This document shows positions 10,266 through 18,482 of a DNA stretch of 64,000 nt, in pieces. The notes beneath the pieces were generated by a model. It ran no database searches and had not been told where the DNA came from. It was given only the letters and a program-made list of their open reading frames with translations. Source of the DNA: Bifidobacterium amazonense. GTDB lineage: Bacteria > Actinomycetota > Actinomycetes > Actinomycetales > Bifidobacteriaceae. The stretch covers positions 1 through 64,000 of the forward strand of contig NZ_JAFEJT020000012.1 in assembly GCF_018555435.2 (NCBI RefSeq), in the 5' to 3' direction. Within the stretch, counting starts at the first letter, position 1, and the number at the start of each line of letters is the position of its first letter. A program made the position numbers and the translations under genes.

Positions 10266-11057
10266 TCACGACGCGGTGTAGTACGCGATCGCGTCCTCGA
10301 TGCCTCCGGAGAACATGGCACGGCCCTTCTGGATGACGATGCCCTGCTCGCAGAACTCCTTGGCCATGGCCGTCGAATGCGTGACGAACAGCACGGTGAC
10401 GTTTTCCTTGGCGATGATGGAACGCACCCGGCTCTTGCATTTGGCGGCGAACTTGCGGTCGCCGACGGACAGCGCCTCATCGACGACGAGGATGTCGGGA
10501 CGGATGGACGAGGCGAACGCGAAGCCGAGGCGTGCGCGCATGCCGCTGGAATAGGTGCGCATCGGCTGGTCGATGTATTTGCCGAGCTCGGAGAACTCCA
10601 CGATCTCGGGGATCAGCTTCTCCGACTCCCCCTTGGACAGGCCCCACAGCTGGCAGCGCATGTCGATGTTCTCCATGCCGGACAGCTTCATGTCAAAGCC
10701 GGCCGACAGCTCCAGCAGGGCGGATACGCGGCCGTGCACCTCCACCGTGCCGGAAGTGGGGAAGCACACGCCGGTGATCATCTTCAACGCGGTGGACTTG
10801 CCGGCCCCGTTGTCGCCGAGCAGGGCGAGGGACGAGCCGCGGGGGACCTCGAAGCTCAGATCGTTGCTGGCGTTGACCGTGTCGTAGGGCACGCTCCTGA
10901 TGAACGTGCCCAGCAGCCGCTGCTTGTCGTTCCTGAACAGCTTGTACCGTTTGGTGACATGGTCGAAGCTTACGGCGACGGGCGTGGACGCGTCCTCGTC
11001 CCGGATGACGGTCGCCTCGCCCATGCGGGTGACGTTCGCGGGCAGGTCAGAGGACAT
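10266..11057 (-). CDS. ABC-2 exporter ATP-binding protein (Wzt/TagH-like)
   Basis: ATPase of a polysaccharide or teichoic-acid type ABC exporter (263 aa). Motifs: Walker A GDNGAGKST, Q-loop GVCFP, signature YSSGMRARLGFAFA and Walker B DILVVDEALSVGDRKF, with the H-loop VTHSTAM. The typical KPST/TagH wording FEVPRGSSLALLGDNGAGKST and SALLELSAGFDMKLSGMENI places it with O-antigen, capsule and wall-teichoic-acid exporters, not with drug exporters. There is no C-terminal carbohydrate-binding domain, so substrate chains need not carry a special end group. The start overlaps the permease stop by 11 bp, so the two form one transporter. Confidence 0.9.
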   Translation of the reverse strand: MSSDLPANVTRMGEATVIRDEDASTPVAVSFDHVTKRYKLFRNDKQRLLGTFIRSVPYDTVNASNDLSFEVPRGSSLALLGDNGAGKSTALKMITGVCFPTSGTVEVHGRVSALLELSAGFDMKLSGMENIDMRCQLWGLSKGESEKLIPEIVEFSELGKYIDQPMRTYSSGMRARLGFAFASSIRPDILVVDEALSVGDRKFAAKCKSRVRSIIAKENVTVLFVTHSTAMAKEFCEQGIVIQKGRAMFSGGIEDAIAYYTAS

Positions 11058-11865
11058 CCGGCACCTCCGTGTACAAACGGCCGTAGTTATGCAGCGCAAG
11101 CAGCACGAACACCAGCAGCATGGCAAGGAACGGCAGGAACGATTCGGGATCCGCCCAGAACCACCTGTCGTAGACGAAGCAGTCCCGAACCGACTGCACG
11201 ACCCAGGTGACCGGGTTGAACGACGCGACCAGACGCGCGGCGCGGGGCCAGTGGCCGATGTCGAACAGAATGCCCGACAGCCAGAAGAACGGCGTGCCCA
11301 GCGTCTTGAGCAGGTTCGAGAAGTCGCGGGAGATCGCGCTCAACGGGGACAGCGCCATCGACCACGACACCCAGAACACGAACATGAACGCCATGACCAA
11401 CGGCAGCTGCAGCAGATACACGCTCGGCATGATGCCGCATATCGCGCAGACGACGATGGTGAATCCCATCATGCACGAGAAGATGATGAGCAGGGACAGC
11501 GTATAGAACGTGGAGATCAGCGACAGCGGGAATTTGATGCGGTTGACCAGATAGGGGTATCGGCGGTACACGTCGCTGCCCGTGGAGATCATGTCGGACA
11601 TGAAGAACCACGGGAACACGCCGGCAGACAGCCATAGCAGGTACGGCTTGCCGTTGACGTCGGACGAGCTGCGCAGGCCGAACTCCAGCGCCACCCAGAA
11701 GACGAGGATGTAGACCGCCGGTTTGACGAACAGCCAGATCTTGCCGAGCGCCGCACCGCGATACGTCTTCACCAGATCGATCTTCGCGAGGTTCCATACC
11801 TGACGCCGCCACTGCCAGTTCTCGGCGCAGAGTTGCCGCAAGGTCCTGAACATAGTCGAGCCCAT
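11047..11865 (-). CDS. ABC-2 exporter permease (Wzm/TagG-like)
   Basis: Membrane half of the exporter, 272 aa. It has an amphipathic N-terminus (NWQWRRQVWNLAKIDLVKTYRG) and six hydrophobic segments at about 44-64, 75-95, 118-145, 150-172, 182-202 and 245-265. The segment ALGKIWLFVKPAVYILVFW is the hallmark of the Wzm/TagG family. It sits directly downstream of the epimerase-like gene (9 bp gap) and directly upstream of the ATPase. The undecaprenyl-linked polymer built by the adjacent enzymes is the likely cargo; that is inferred from context. Confidence 0.9.
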   Translation of the reverse strand: MGSTMFRTLRQLCAENWQWRRQVWNLAKIDLVKTYRGAALGKIWLFVKPAVYILVFWVALEFGLRSSSDVNGKPYLLWLSAGVFPWFFMSDMISTGSDVYRRYPYLVNRIKFPLSLISTFYTLSLLIIFSCMMGFTIVVCAICGIMPSVYLLQLPLVMAFMFVFWVSWSMALSPLSAISRDFSNLLKTLGTPFFWLSGILFDIGHWPRAARLVASFNPVTWVVQSVRDCFVYDRWFWADPESFLPFLAMLLVFVLLALHNYGRLYTEVPDVL

Positions 11866-11874
11866 CCTCCCGGA

Positions 11875-12918
11875 CTAGCGCAAATAGCCGATCAGACGCC
11901 GGTACATCTCCTCCAGCCCGACCCGCGGCCTCCAGCCGAGGGCTTCGAGACGCGAGACGTCCAACGGCAGGTGATGCTGGGGCGGGTAGGGGGCGTCCGG
12001 ATCGACGTCCACGACCACACGGGCGTCGCCCGTGCCGAACCGCTCGTAGACCATGTCGGCCATGTCCCTGATCGACGAATACGTGGACGGGTTCGCCACG
12101 TTGTAGGAGACGCCGTCCTCGCCGCCGAGCAGCACCGTGAGGATGGCGGAGACCGCGTCCGCGGTGTAGGCGTACATGCGGGTGCTCTCCCCCGTGGTCT
12201 TCATGACGAAATCCTGCCCGGCGACCGCGTTGCGGGCGAGCGCGGCGAACAGGCGCACGTCGTCTCGGGGGATTCCCGGGCCGAACGTCTGGGCCAGTCG
12301 CACGGTCTTCACCGGCACCCCGTATTCCGACGCGTAGGAGACGCACAGGTTTTCGGCGGCACGCTTGCCTTCGGAATAGCAGCTGCGCACCTGGCACGGG
12401 TCGATATAGCCGACGTTCTCCTCGCGGAGCGGATGGTCGACGCCCGGCTCGGCGTTGCCCATGCCGTACACCTCCATGCTCGACACGTAGACGAACGACC
12501 GGCTGCGCGACCGCCGGGCGAGCTCGAGCATCGACCGTGTGCCGTCGACGATCGCGGCGAACGTTTCGACCGGATGGGACATGAAGAACCTGGATGCGGT
12601 CGGGCAGGCCGCGTGGATGATGTAGTCGGCGGGCACGTCCATGCCGTCCACGTCGTCGAGGGAACCCTGCACCAGCCTCAGGCCGTCACGTTCGCCGTAT
12701 CCGTCGAACACGGCCCGGGCCTTGTCCGTGTCGCGTACCAGCGCCTCGACGATGATGCCGGCATCATGCGATCGGTTGCGTTCGAGCAGCGTGCGCGCAC
12801 ACAGCGAGCCGATCAGGCCGGTGGCTCCGGTGACGAGCACATGCGCTCCCCGCAGGCAGGCCCAATCGATATCCGTCTCGTTCGCGAGCGCGGCGTATTC
12901 GGCGTTCAGGTCGGTCAT
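11875..12918 (-). CDS. NAD-dependent epimerase/dehydratase (extended SDR)
   Basis: Rossmann-fold sugar-nucleotide or polyol enzyme, 347 aa. The NAD-binding GATGLIG is at 31-37, and the SDR active site is present as the SS of VYVSSMEVYG and the YxxxK of CYSEGKRAAEN. The C-terminal part (VGLEEMYRRLIGYLR) is the normal family ending. It lies 14 bp downstream of an IspD/TarI-like cytidylyltransferase. In ribitol-teichoic loci the TarI partner is usually an alcohol dehydrogenase (TarJ) or a fused short-chain reductase, so this extended SDR may play a similar role or make another activated building block. Substrate unknown. Confidence 0.85.
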   Translation of the reverse strand: MTDLNAEYAALANETDIDWACLRGAHVLVTGATGLIGSLCARTLLERNRSHDAGIIVEALVRDTDKARAVFDGYGERDGLRLVQGSLDDVDGMDVPADYIIHAACPTASRFFMSHPVETFAAIVDGTRSMLELARRSRSRSFVYVSSMEVYGMGNAEPGVDHPLREENVGYIDPCQVRSCYSEGKRAAENLCVSYASEYGVPVKTVRLAQTFGPGIPRDDVRLFAALARNAVAGQDFVMKTTGESTRMYAYTADAVSAILTVLLGGEDGVSYNVANPSTYSSIRDMADMVYERFGTGDARVVVDVDPDAPYPPQHHLPLDVSRLEALGWRPRVGLEEMYRRLIGYLR

Positions 12919-12932
12919 CGCGTTCTCTCCTC

Positions 12933-13646
12933 TCACAACCCGAAAATCTGGGAGCTTTCCTGCACATCCATGATGGCCCGCATGATGTAGAAATCCGACG
13001 GGGTGGTGATCTTGATGTTGGACTGCGTGCCCTCCACCTCGTACAGCTTGTGCCCGTAGTGCGCCATGAGCGAGGCCGAGTCGATGAACTGCCTGTCGTC
13101 CGCGGCCGCCCGCTCGTGCGCCGCGACCATGTCGCCGAGACGGAAGCATTGGGGCGCCCGCGCGAGTTGGCAGTGCTTGCGGTCGATGATGTTGCTGATC
13201 ACGCCGTCGTCGCTTTGCACGATCGTTTCCGTGGCCGGCACGACGGTGACGGCGCTGCCGCGTTCCTTGGTGCTGCGGATGCAATCGGTGATGGTCTGCT
13301 CGTCGATCAGGGGACGCACGCCGTCGTGGACGATCACCACGGAGTCGTCCGGGTAGCGACGATGGGCCTCCATGATGCCGTTGCGGATGGATTCCTGTCC
13401 CGATTCGCCTCCCGGCACGACGGAACGGACCTTGCCGATGCCGAACTTGTCGATGCACTGGTAGAGGATGTCGATCCACTCCTTGAGGCATACCACGATG
13501 ATGGCGTCGACGTCGGGATGCTGGTCGAACGCCTCCAGCGTGTAGATGATGATCGGCTTGCCGTGCAGCAGCAGGAACTGCTTGGGTTTGGTCCTTGAAT
13601 TCATCCTCTGGCCGGTGCCGCCGGCAAAGATCACGGCAATGTTCAT
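12933..13646 (-). CDS. IspD/TarI family cytidylyltransferase
   Basis: CTP:alcohol-phosphate cytidylyltransferase, 237 aa. The nucleotide loop is AGGTGQRMNSRTKPKQF (8-24), followed by VVHDGVRPLID, the EGTQSNIKITTPSD segment and the C-terminal ending typical of the family. IspD (isoprenoid) and TarI/Bcs1 (ribitol-5-phosphate, teichoic acid) share this fold. The location inside a surface-polymer locus with two CDP-polyol phosphotransferases favours production of CDP-ribitol or a related CDP-polyol over a role in the MEP pathway. This is inferred; a genome-wide search for a second ispD would help decide. Confidence 0.82.
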   Translation of the reverse strand: MNIAVIFAGGTGQRMNSRTKPKQFLLLHGKPIIIYTLEAFDQHPDVDAIIVVCLKEWIDILYQCIDKFGIGKVRSVVPGGESGQESIRNGIMEAHRRYPDDSVVIVHDGVRPLIDEQTITDCIRSTKERGSAVTVVPATETIVQSDDGVISNIIDRKHCQLARAPQCFRLGDMVAAHERAAADDRQFIDSASLMAHYGHKLYEVEGTQSNIKITTPSDFYIMRAIMDVQESSQIFGL

Positions 13647-13693
13647 CGCGCCTCCATAGCCATCGAGTCGTCGCAGTCAGTCATCGCGGTCGC

Positions 13694-13712
13694 GGGAGGC
13701 TCCACGCCTCCC
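13694..13712. other. short GC hairpin between the GT61 and cytidylyltransferase genes
   Basis: A 7-bp perfect stem GGGAGGC/GCCTCCC with a TCCAC loop lies in the 184-bp spacer between the two minus-strand genes. No U-tract follows on either strand. It might be a weak terminator or part of the cytidylyltransferase leader. Confidence 0.3.
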
Positions 13713-13830
13713 GACGACATAATGCAGCGAGTTTACCGACATGACATGACCGATTCACCGTGGATTCATCTTATGGTGTACGTTCATGCCCCCCGTGGGA
13801 ATGCCGTGCGGGGAATGGAGCGTCGCGGGG

Positions 13831-15303
13831 TCACTTCCCGGCCAGCCGTTCGGTGACCGCACGGAGCGGGGCCGTGATCTTCCACGATTTCGAGTTGCGC
13901 AGCCGGCGGACTTCGGCCTTCGCCTTCGCCGCCTCGCTCCGGGCCTTCTTCAGGTCCGCGCTCAGCCTGGCCTTCTCCTTGCGGGACCGGTCCAGATCAC
14001 CCGTCAGCTTCTTGATGGTCTGTCCCTGTTTCCTGCCCCGCTGCGCGTCGGCCCAAAGCACTTCCAGAAAGCCGAGCAGCGCGTCGGCGTCCACCGGAAA
14101 CATCGGTTCGTCGTCGTAATAGGCGAAGGATTCCAACGTATTGGAACGGTACGCGGCCCGATTGAACCCGTCCAGAGGACCTCGTTTCCTCCTGTTCACG
14201 TATTCCTTGGTCCATGACTCCATGAATCGGCGGAACAGCGCGTTCCGGGCCTCGTCTTCCAGGACGAGCTCCTCATCGCGATACGGAATGCCGCGCTCGT
14301 CAAGATACGCCTTGAAGTACCGGTTCGGGCCGAACAGGAACGGGCCGCTGACGTGCGGCGACGGTACCGGGTTCAGGAAGGCGTCCACGTAGAACGGGCC
14401 GATGCCGCGCACCTGATCGACGATGATCTGTCCGGGCAGGCATTGCGTGGAACGGTTCAGCACCGTGGCCGTGACCGTATCCTTGGCGAACAGGAACAGA
14501 TGGGACATCGATCCTATGGACGTCACGATCTCATCGGCGCCGGCGACGTACGCGATCTGCTCTTCGATCGGCAGGGTTTCGGGATGGATGACGACGAAGC
14601 CCCGCCGCGCGAAGAACTCCTCATAGTACGTTTCGTTGTATACCGGCCGCAGTCCGAACTGGCTCCTGGACAGGTATACCTTCCTGGCGTCCATGGGCCG
14701 TATCCTGGCGCGGATGGCGTCGAAGGTCCGCACATACTCCGGCCTGTACGCGTTTGCGGGATAGATGGCCTCATCGGGAACGATGACCCGGCGGAACTGC
14801 GTGGGGCGATCGATGACCTCGACGCGGTCCATATCGATGCCCATGAGTTCGACGAACTTCAATGCGTCGAACGGAACGTCGCTCTTATGCGGATAGTGCA
14901 GGAACACGATCCTGAGATCCTCCGCCGCTTCGGCGAGATACCACGTCCGTGCCGTGCCGTCCAGAAGGGCATGGCCGAAATGGTTGATGAGGCAGCCGCC
15001 GAAGATCACCGTCTCATCGCGATGGACCAGATCCTCCGCCGGCACCTCATAGGAGCTGTCGCAATCGAAGTTGGCATGCTCGACGTTCAGGTTCCTTCTT
15101 CGTCCGGCGATGAATTCGAACGTATCGGAACAGACGCCTCCCTCGTACACGCCGTCTCGGGTGGCCGCATCGAACTCGTGCTTCTTGCGCATCGGCAGCA
15201 CGATGGCGTCATCGTATGCATGGACCTCGGCATGTTCGATCTCATGGGACCGGCAGTTGGCCTGCCACTTCTTCGTATCGTGCACGAACAATCGCTGCGA
15301 CAT
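13831..15303 (-). CDS. glycosyltransferase family 61 (DUF563) protein
   Basis: Predicted glycosyltransferase of 490 aa. The GT61/DUF563 core is recognised from FGGCLINHFGHALLDGTART (about residues 100-120), the middle YLSRSQFGLRPVYNETYYEE and the later GADEIVTSIGSMSHLFLFAK, which matches the family's catalytic-site region with the nucleotide-sugar loop. Residues about 425-480 form a charged Lys/Arg/Glu/Ala-rich coiled coil. There is no signal peptide or membrane helix, so it should act on lipid-linked intermediates from the cytosol. It sits 18 bp after the large glycerophosphotransferase-like gene. The sugar transferred cannot be told. Confidence 0.8.
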   Translation of the reverse strand: MSQRLFVHDTKKWQANCRSHEIEHAEVHAYDDAIVLPMRKKHEFDAATRDGVYEGGVCSDTFEFIAGRRRNLNVEHANFDCDSSYEVPAEDLVHRDETVIFGGCLINHFGHALLDGTARTWYLAEAAEDLRIVFLHYPHKSDVPFDALKFVELMGIDMDRVEVIDRPTQFRRVIVPDEAIYPANAYRPEYVRTFDAIRARIRPMDARKVYLSRSQFGLRPVYNETYYEEFFARRGFVVIHPETLPIEEQIAYVAGADEIVTSIGSMSHLFLFAKDTVTATVLNRSTQCLPGQIIVDQVRGIGPFYVDAFLNPVPSPHVSGPFLFGPNRYFKAYLDERGIPYRDEELVLEDEARNALFRRFMESWTKEYVNRRKRGPLDGFNRAAYRSNTLESFAYYDDEPMFPVDADALLGFLEVLWADAQRGRKQGQTIKKLTGDLDRSRKEKARLSADLKKARSEAAKAKAEVRRLRNSKSWKITAPLRAVTERLAGK

Positions 15304-15321
15304 CGTATGCTCCTTGGCTCC

Positions 15322-17118
15322 TTATCGTTCGGGATCCGTGACGGCCGGGGCGTCGGCCGGCCTGAGCCGTACGCCGGGCACGTCGCGGCGGTAGATGATG
15401 GCGTCGATGGCGCGGTCGCTGGCGAGCATGCCGCGTTCGGCCGCGCGGTCGATGGAGGACGGGTGCGGCTTGACCGTCTCGTAGCGGCGATGCTCGAGCA
15501 CGTCCATGAAATCGTCGAACGTGTCGCAGATGGTGCCGGGGGCCATCTCGTCGATGGAGCGCTGCACGCCGCGGATCAGCGAGTACGCCGTCTTGTCCGG
15601 CACGAAGAACACCACCGGCTTGCCGAGCAGCAGGTAGTCGTAGAAGCAGGACGAGTAGTCGGTGACCAGCACGTCGGCGATGAAGAACAGCTTGGTCAGG
15701 CTCTCGTCCGACAGGTCGAGGATGCGGTCGGCGTATTCCTCGGGGATCTGCGGGCGGCGTTTGATGAAATGGTGCATTTCGAACACGAAATACGAGTCCG
15801 TCTCGACGCACATGAGGTACAGCCGGTCCATGTCGATCGCATCGTAGGGATAGTATGCCGTGCGCTGTCCGGTGCCTCGGAACGTCGGCGCGAACACGAT
15901 GACCCTCTTGCCCTTGCCGGCCCACGGATATTTGTCGAGCATCTCCTGACGGTATCCGCGTTCGACCGTGGGGTCGAGGAAATGGTCGAGGCGAGGCATG
16001 CCGGTGGCCAGCAGCGCCTCCTCCTCGATGCCGAACACCTCGGAGTAGATGGTGCGCAGGTGTTCGTTGCCCACCAGCGCGTACGTGTACCGGCGGTGCG
16101 CGGAATTGTACGGGTCCGGCGAGCCCTTCAATCCGAAGCGCGCGTAGCCGACCGACTTGAATCCGACGCCGGCGTGCCAGATCTGCGTGAGCGTGACGTC
16201 GTCGCCGGGATCGATGAAGTTGAACACCGGCGTGTAGTCGTCGACGAAGATGTACCGGCTGCGCGCGATGGCGAGCAGGTCCCCCAGCCACGGCAGCAGC
16301 TTCTGCCTGCCGGAGAAGACGTTGCGGTACCGGCAGCGGATGTCGAACGTGCGGTCCATGCCGCGCTCGTGCATGCGCCGCTGCAGGGCCGCCATGTTCT
16401 CCGTGGGCCCGTCGCCGTTCTCCTTGAGGAACAGGATGCGGTTGCGCTTGCGGGGCACGACCCGGGTCATCATCGAATAGACGAACGCGAAGATGTCCTT
16501 CTGCCGCTGCCGCTTGCTGCCGGACCGGCGTCGGGGCGTTTTGTTCCGCTGGTAGAACAGCATGTCCAGGGCGAGGTAGACCTCCCCGTCACGATTGGTC
16601 TTGGGCACGAACACCCCCGCGTATGCGTAACGGTTCCTGCCGTAGCGGAACACACGGTCGAGGTTGTCGATCCTCGACAGCAGGTCCGCCGAATAGGTGA
16701 TGCCGTGCGTGTCGTACGGGTGCTTGACGATCAGGGAGACGCCGAGTTCGCGGATCTTCTCCGCAATGGCCATGTCGTCATTGCGCAGTGCCTTGGGCAG
16801 GCGTCGGCGGGCATCGTAACGGATCCGCGTCCACAGATACGGCTTGGCCTTCAGGAGCGTGTCCAGATCGGCGAGCAGATCGTCGTCGATCCTGCGGCAG
16901 ATGCGCCACTCGCCGGCCGGCAGCACCTCCCTGCCGCCGCCGAGCACCACGTTCAGCTGCGCCCGATACCGGTTCCCGTCGGACCATACGACGTGGAACG
17001 GGACGAACCGGCGTGACTTGAGCCGATAGAGCCACAGCGCCTCCGGACCGTCCGACGTGTAGTCCAGCTGCACGTAGCCGGCATGCCAGCTTATGCCATG
17101 GATCTCGATCGACATCAC
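15322..17118 (-). CDS. CDP-glycerol/ribitol-type phosphotransferase (TagF-like, two-part)
   Basis: 598-aa member of the CDP-glycerol glycerophosphotransferase family. An N-terminal ~220-residue part, with a beta-rich head like that found in teichoic polymerases, precedes the catalytic part. The latter begins near RYIFVDDYTPVFNFIDPG and shows the conserved LTQIWHAGVGFKSVG (catalytic His region), VIVFAPTFRGT and VLVTDYSSCFYDYLLL motifs with KPVVFFVPD. Such enzymes transfer glycerol- or ribitol-phosphate from CDP-polyol to a lipid-linked chain at the inner membrane face. The longest frame opens with GTG 17118; ATG 17115 follows at once. It is divergent from a second, smaller member of the same family. 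Confidence 0.87.
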   Translation of the reverse strand: MMSIEIHGISWHAGYVQLDYTSDGPEALWLYRLKSRRFVPFHVVWSDGNRYRAQLNVVLGGGREVLPAGEWRICRRIDDDLLADLDTLLKAKPYLWTRIRYDARRRLPKALRNDDMAIAEKIRELGVSLIVKHPYDTHGITYSADLLSRIDNLDRVFRYGRNRYAYAGVFVPKTNRDGEVYLALDMLFYQRNKTPRRRSGSKRQRQKDIFAFVYSMMTRVVPRKRNRILFLKENGDGPTENMAALQRRMHERGMDRTFDIRCRYRNVFSGRQKLLPWLGDLLAIARSRYIFVDDYTPVFNFIDPGDDVTLTQIWHAGVGFKSVGYARFGLKGSPDPYNSAHRRYTYALVGNEHLRTIYSEVFGIEEEALLATGMPRLDHFLDPTVERGYRQEMLDKYPWAGKGKRVIVFAPTFRGTGQRTAYYPYDAIDMDRLYLMCVETDSYFVFEMHHFIKRRPQIPEEYADRILDLSDESLTKLFFIADVLVTDYSSCFYDYLLLGKPVVFFVPDKTAYSLIRGVQRSIDEMAPGTICDTFDDFMDVLEHRRYETVKPHPSSIDRAAERGMLASDRAIDAIIYRRDVPGVRLRPADAPAVTDPER

Positions 17119-17140
17119 GCACCCCCGCGCCCGTTCATCT

Positions 17141-17171
17141 GTTAACGTAAACTTAACCTCTTGTATATAAT
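17141..17171 (+). promoter_or_regulatory. AT-rich promoter between divergent polymerase genes
   Basis: TTAACG (17142-17147), 18 bp, then a perfect TATAAT (17166-17171) lies about 55 bp upstream of the plus-strand gene. GTTAA and TTAAC flank CGTAAAC at 17141-17157, an inverted repeat covering the -35 region and a possible shared operator for both directions. Confidence 0.5.
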
Positions 17172-17225
17172 AAGGGGCTGATAATCAGGCGGCAGCGTCG
17201 GCCCGAGACGCCAGTCAGGAGACCA

Positions 17226-18377
17226 ATGATGATGAGCAAGTCCGCGGCACGTCTGGCCATCGGCGGGTTCCGTCTCACGCTGCTGGCCCTGTATCGCATG
17301 TTCCGGCATCTGCCCCGGCATCGCCGCATCGTCTGCCTGAGCAGGGAGAGCGACACGGCCCCCATCGACTTCGAACTGGTGGCCGACTATGTGGTGTCGC
17401 ACCATCCGGGCTATTCCGTCAGGATCCTCGCCAGGAAGCTCCGCAACCCCGTGACCTATGCGGCGCATATGGTGCGACAGCTCTACTACATCGCCACCAG
17501 CGAAGCGGTGCTGCTCGACACGTATGCGATCGCCGTCAGCCTGCTCGCCGGGCATATCGACGTGCCGGTCGTCCAGATGTGGCATGCGCTCGGCAATATG
17601 AAGAAGTTCGGGTACACGGCCATCGGCAACGGCGAGGGGCGGGACCGGACGATGGCGTCGCTGATGAACATGCACAAGGGGTATACGTCGCTGCTGATCT
17701 CGTCGAAGTCGTTCATCACCGACTATGCCGCCGGATTCGGCGTATCCCCGTCGATCATCCACGAGGCCCCGCTGCCACGGACCGACCTGCTGTTGGACCG
17801 CGCATACCGGACGCGGCGCAGGGAGAGCATCATGCGACGCTTCCCCCAGCTGCAAGGCAAGAGGAACATCGTCTACTGCCCCACGTTCCGCAAGCGCACG
17901 CCGGTCAATCAAAGCCAAGCGATGCATGCCCTGGTGGACGCCATCGACTTCGGCCGGTACAACCTCATCGTCAAAACCCATCCGCTCGACGACCTGCATT
18001 TCGACGACCCGCGCGTGATACAGGACTATCCGGACTCGTACGACATGCTGTTCGCGGCCGACTACGTCATCAGCGACTATTCGACGGTGATCTACGAGGC
18101 CGGACTGCTGGATCTGCCCGTGTTCCTCTACGGATACGACTGGAAGGAGTACTCGTCGCGACGGAGCCTGTACATCGACCCACGGCGGGACATCCCCACG
18201 CTGTTCACGGCCGACGCCGGCGAGATCATGGATGCGATAGCGCACGACCGGTTCAATCGGGCCGCGTATCGCACGTTCATCCGCCGCAATGTGGCGGTCC
18301 CCTCGCATGGATCCTGCACGCAGCGGGTCGTCGAGCATGTGTTCGACCTGATGAATCGGTCGCAACGGTCCGAGTGA
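17226..18377 (+). CDS. CDP-glycerol glycerophosphotransferase family protein (TagB-like)
   Basis: 383-aa phosphotransferase that has essentially only the catalytic domain. Visible family motifs: QMWHALGNMKKFGYTAIG (catalytic His region), IVYCPTFRKRTP, LIVKTHPLDD and VISDYSTVIYEAGLLDLPVFLY. The short length and amphipathic basic N-terminus resemble primases of TagB type that add the first glycerol-phosphate, whereas the larger divergent gene resembles a polymerase; this split of labour is inference. Three ATGs in a row (17226, 17229, 17232) follow AGGAG, so the exact start is uncertain by two codons. The gene ends at a strong hairpin. Confidence 0.85.
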   Translation: MMMSKSAARLAIGGFRLTLLALYRMFRHLPRHRRIVCLSRESDTAPIDFELVADYVVSHHPGYSVRILARKLRNPVTYAAHMVRQLYYIATSEAVLLDTYAIAVSLLAGHIDVPVVQMWHALGNMKKFGYTAIGNGEGRDRTMASLMNMHKGYTSLLISSKSFITDYAAGFGVSPSIIHEAPLPRTDLLLDRAYRTRRRESIMRRFPQLQGKRNIVYCPTFRKRTPVNQSQAMHALVDAIDFGRYNLIVKTHPLDDLHFDDPRVIQDYPDSYDMLFAADYVISDYSTVIYEAGLLDLPVFLYGYDWKEYSSRRSLYIDPRRDIPTLFTADAGEIMDAIAHDRFNRAAYRTFIRRNVAVPSHGSCTQRVVEHVFDLMNRSQRSE

Positions 18378-18404
18378 TTCGCCGTACGTGCCGTCGTGCA
18401 GGCC

Positions 18405-18455
18405 CGATACGGAAATGGCCGGCCCCGTAGATGGGGGCCGGCCATTTCCGTATCG
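18405..18455. terminator. bidirectional terminator between convergent genes
   Basis: A perfect 22-bp inverted repeat (18405-18426 and 18434-18455) with a 7-base loop. The arms carry GAAAT inside and ATTTC outside the GC core, giving a short U-run on both strands. It separates the TagB-like gene from the convergent nucleoside hydrolase gene. Confidence 0.75.
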
Positions 18456-18482
18456 GCATCGGACCGTCGGATCAGGCGACGG

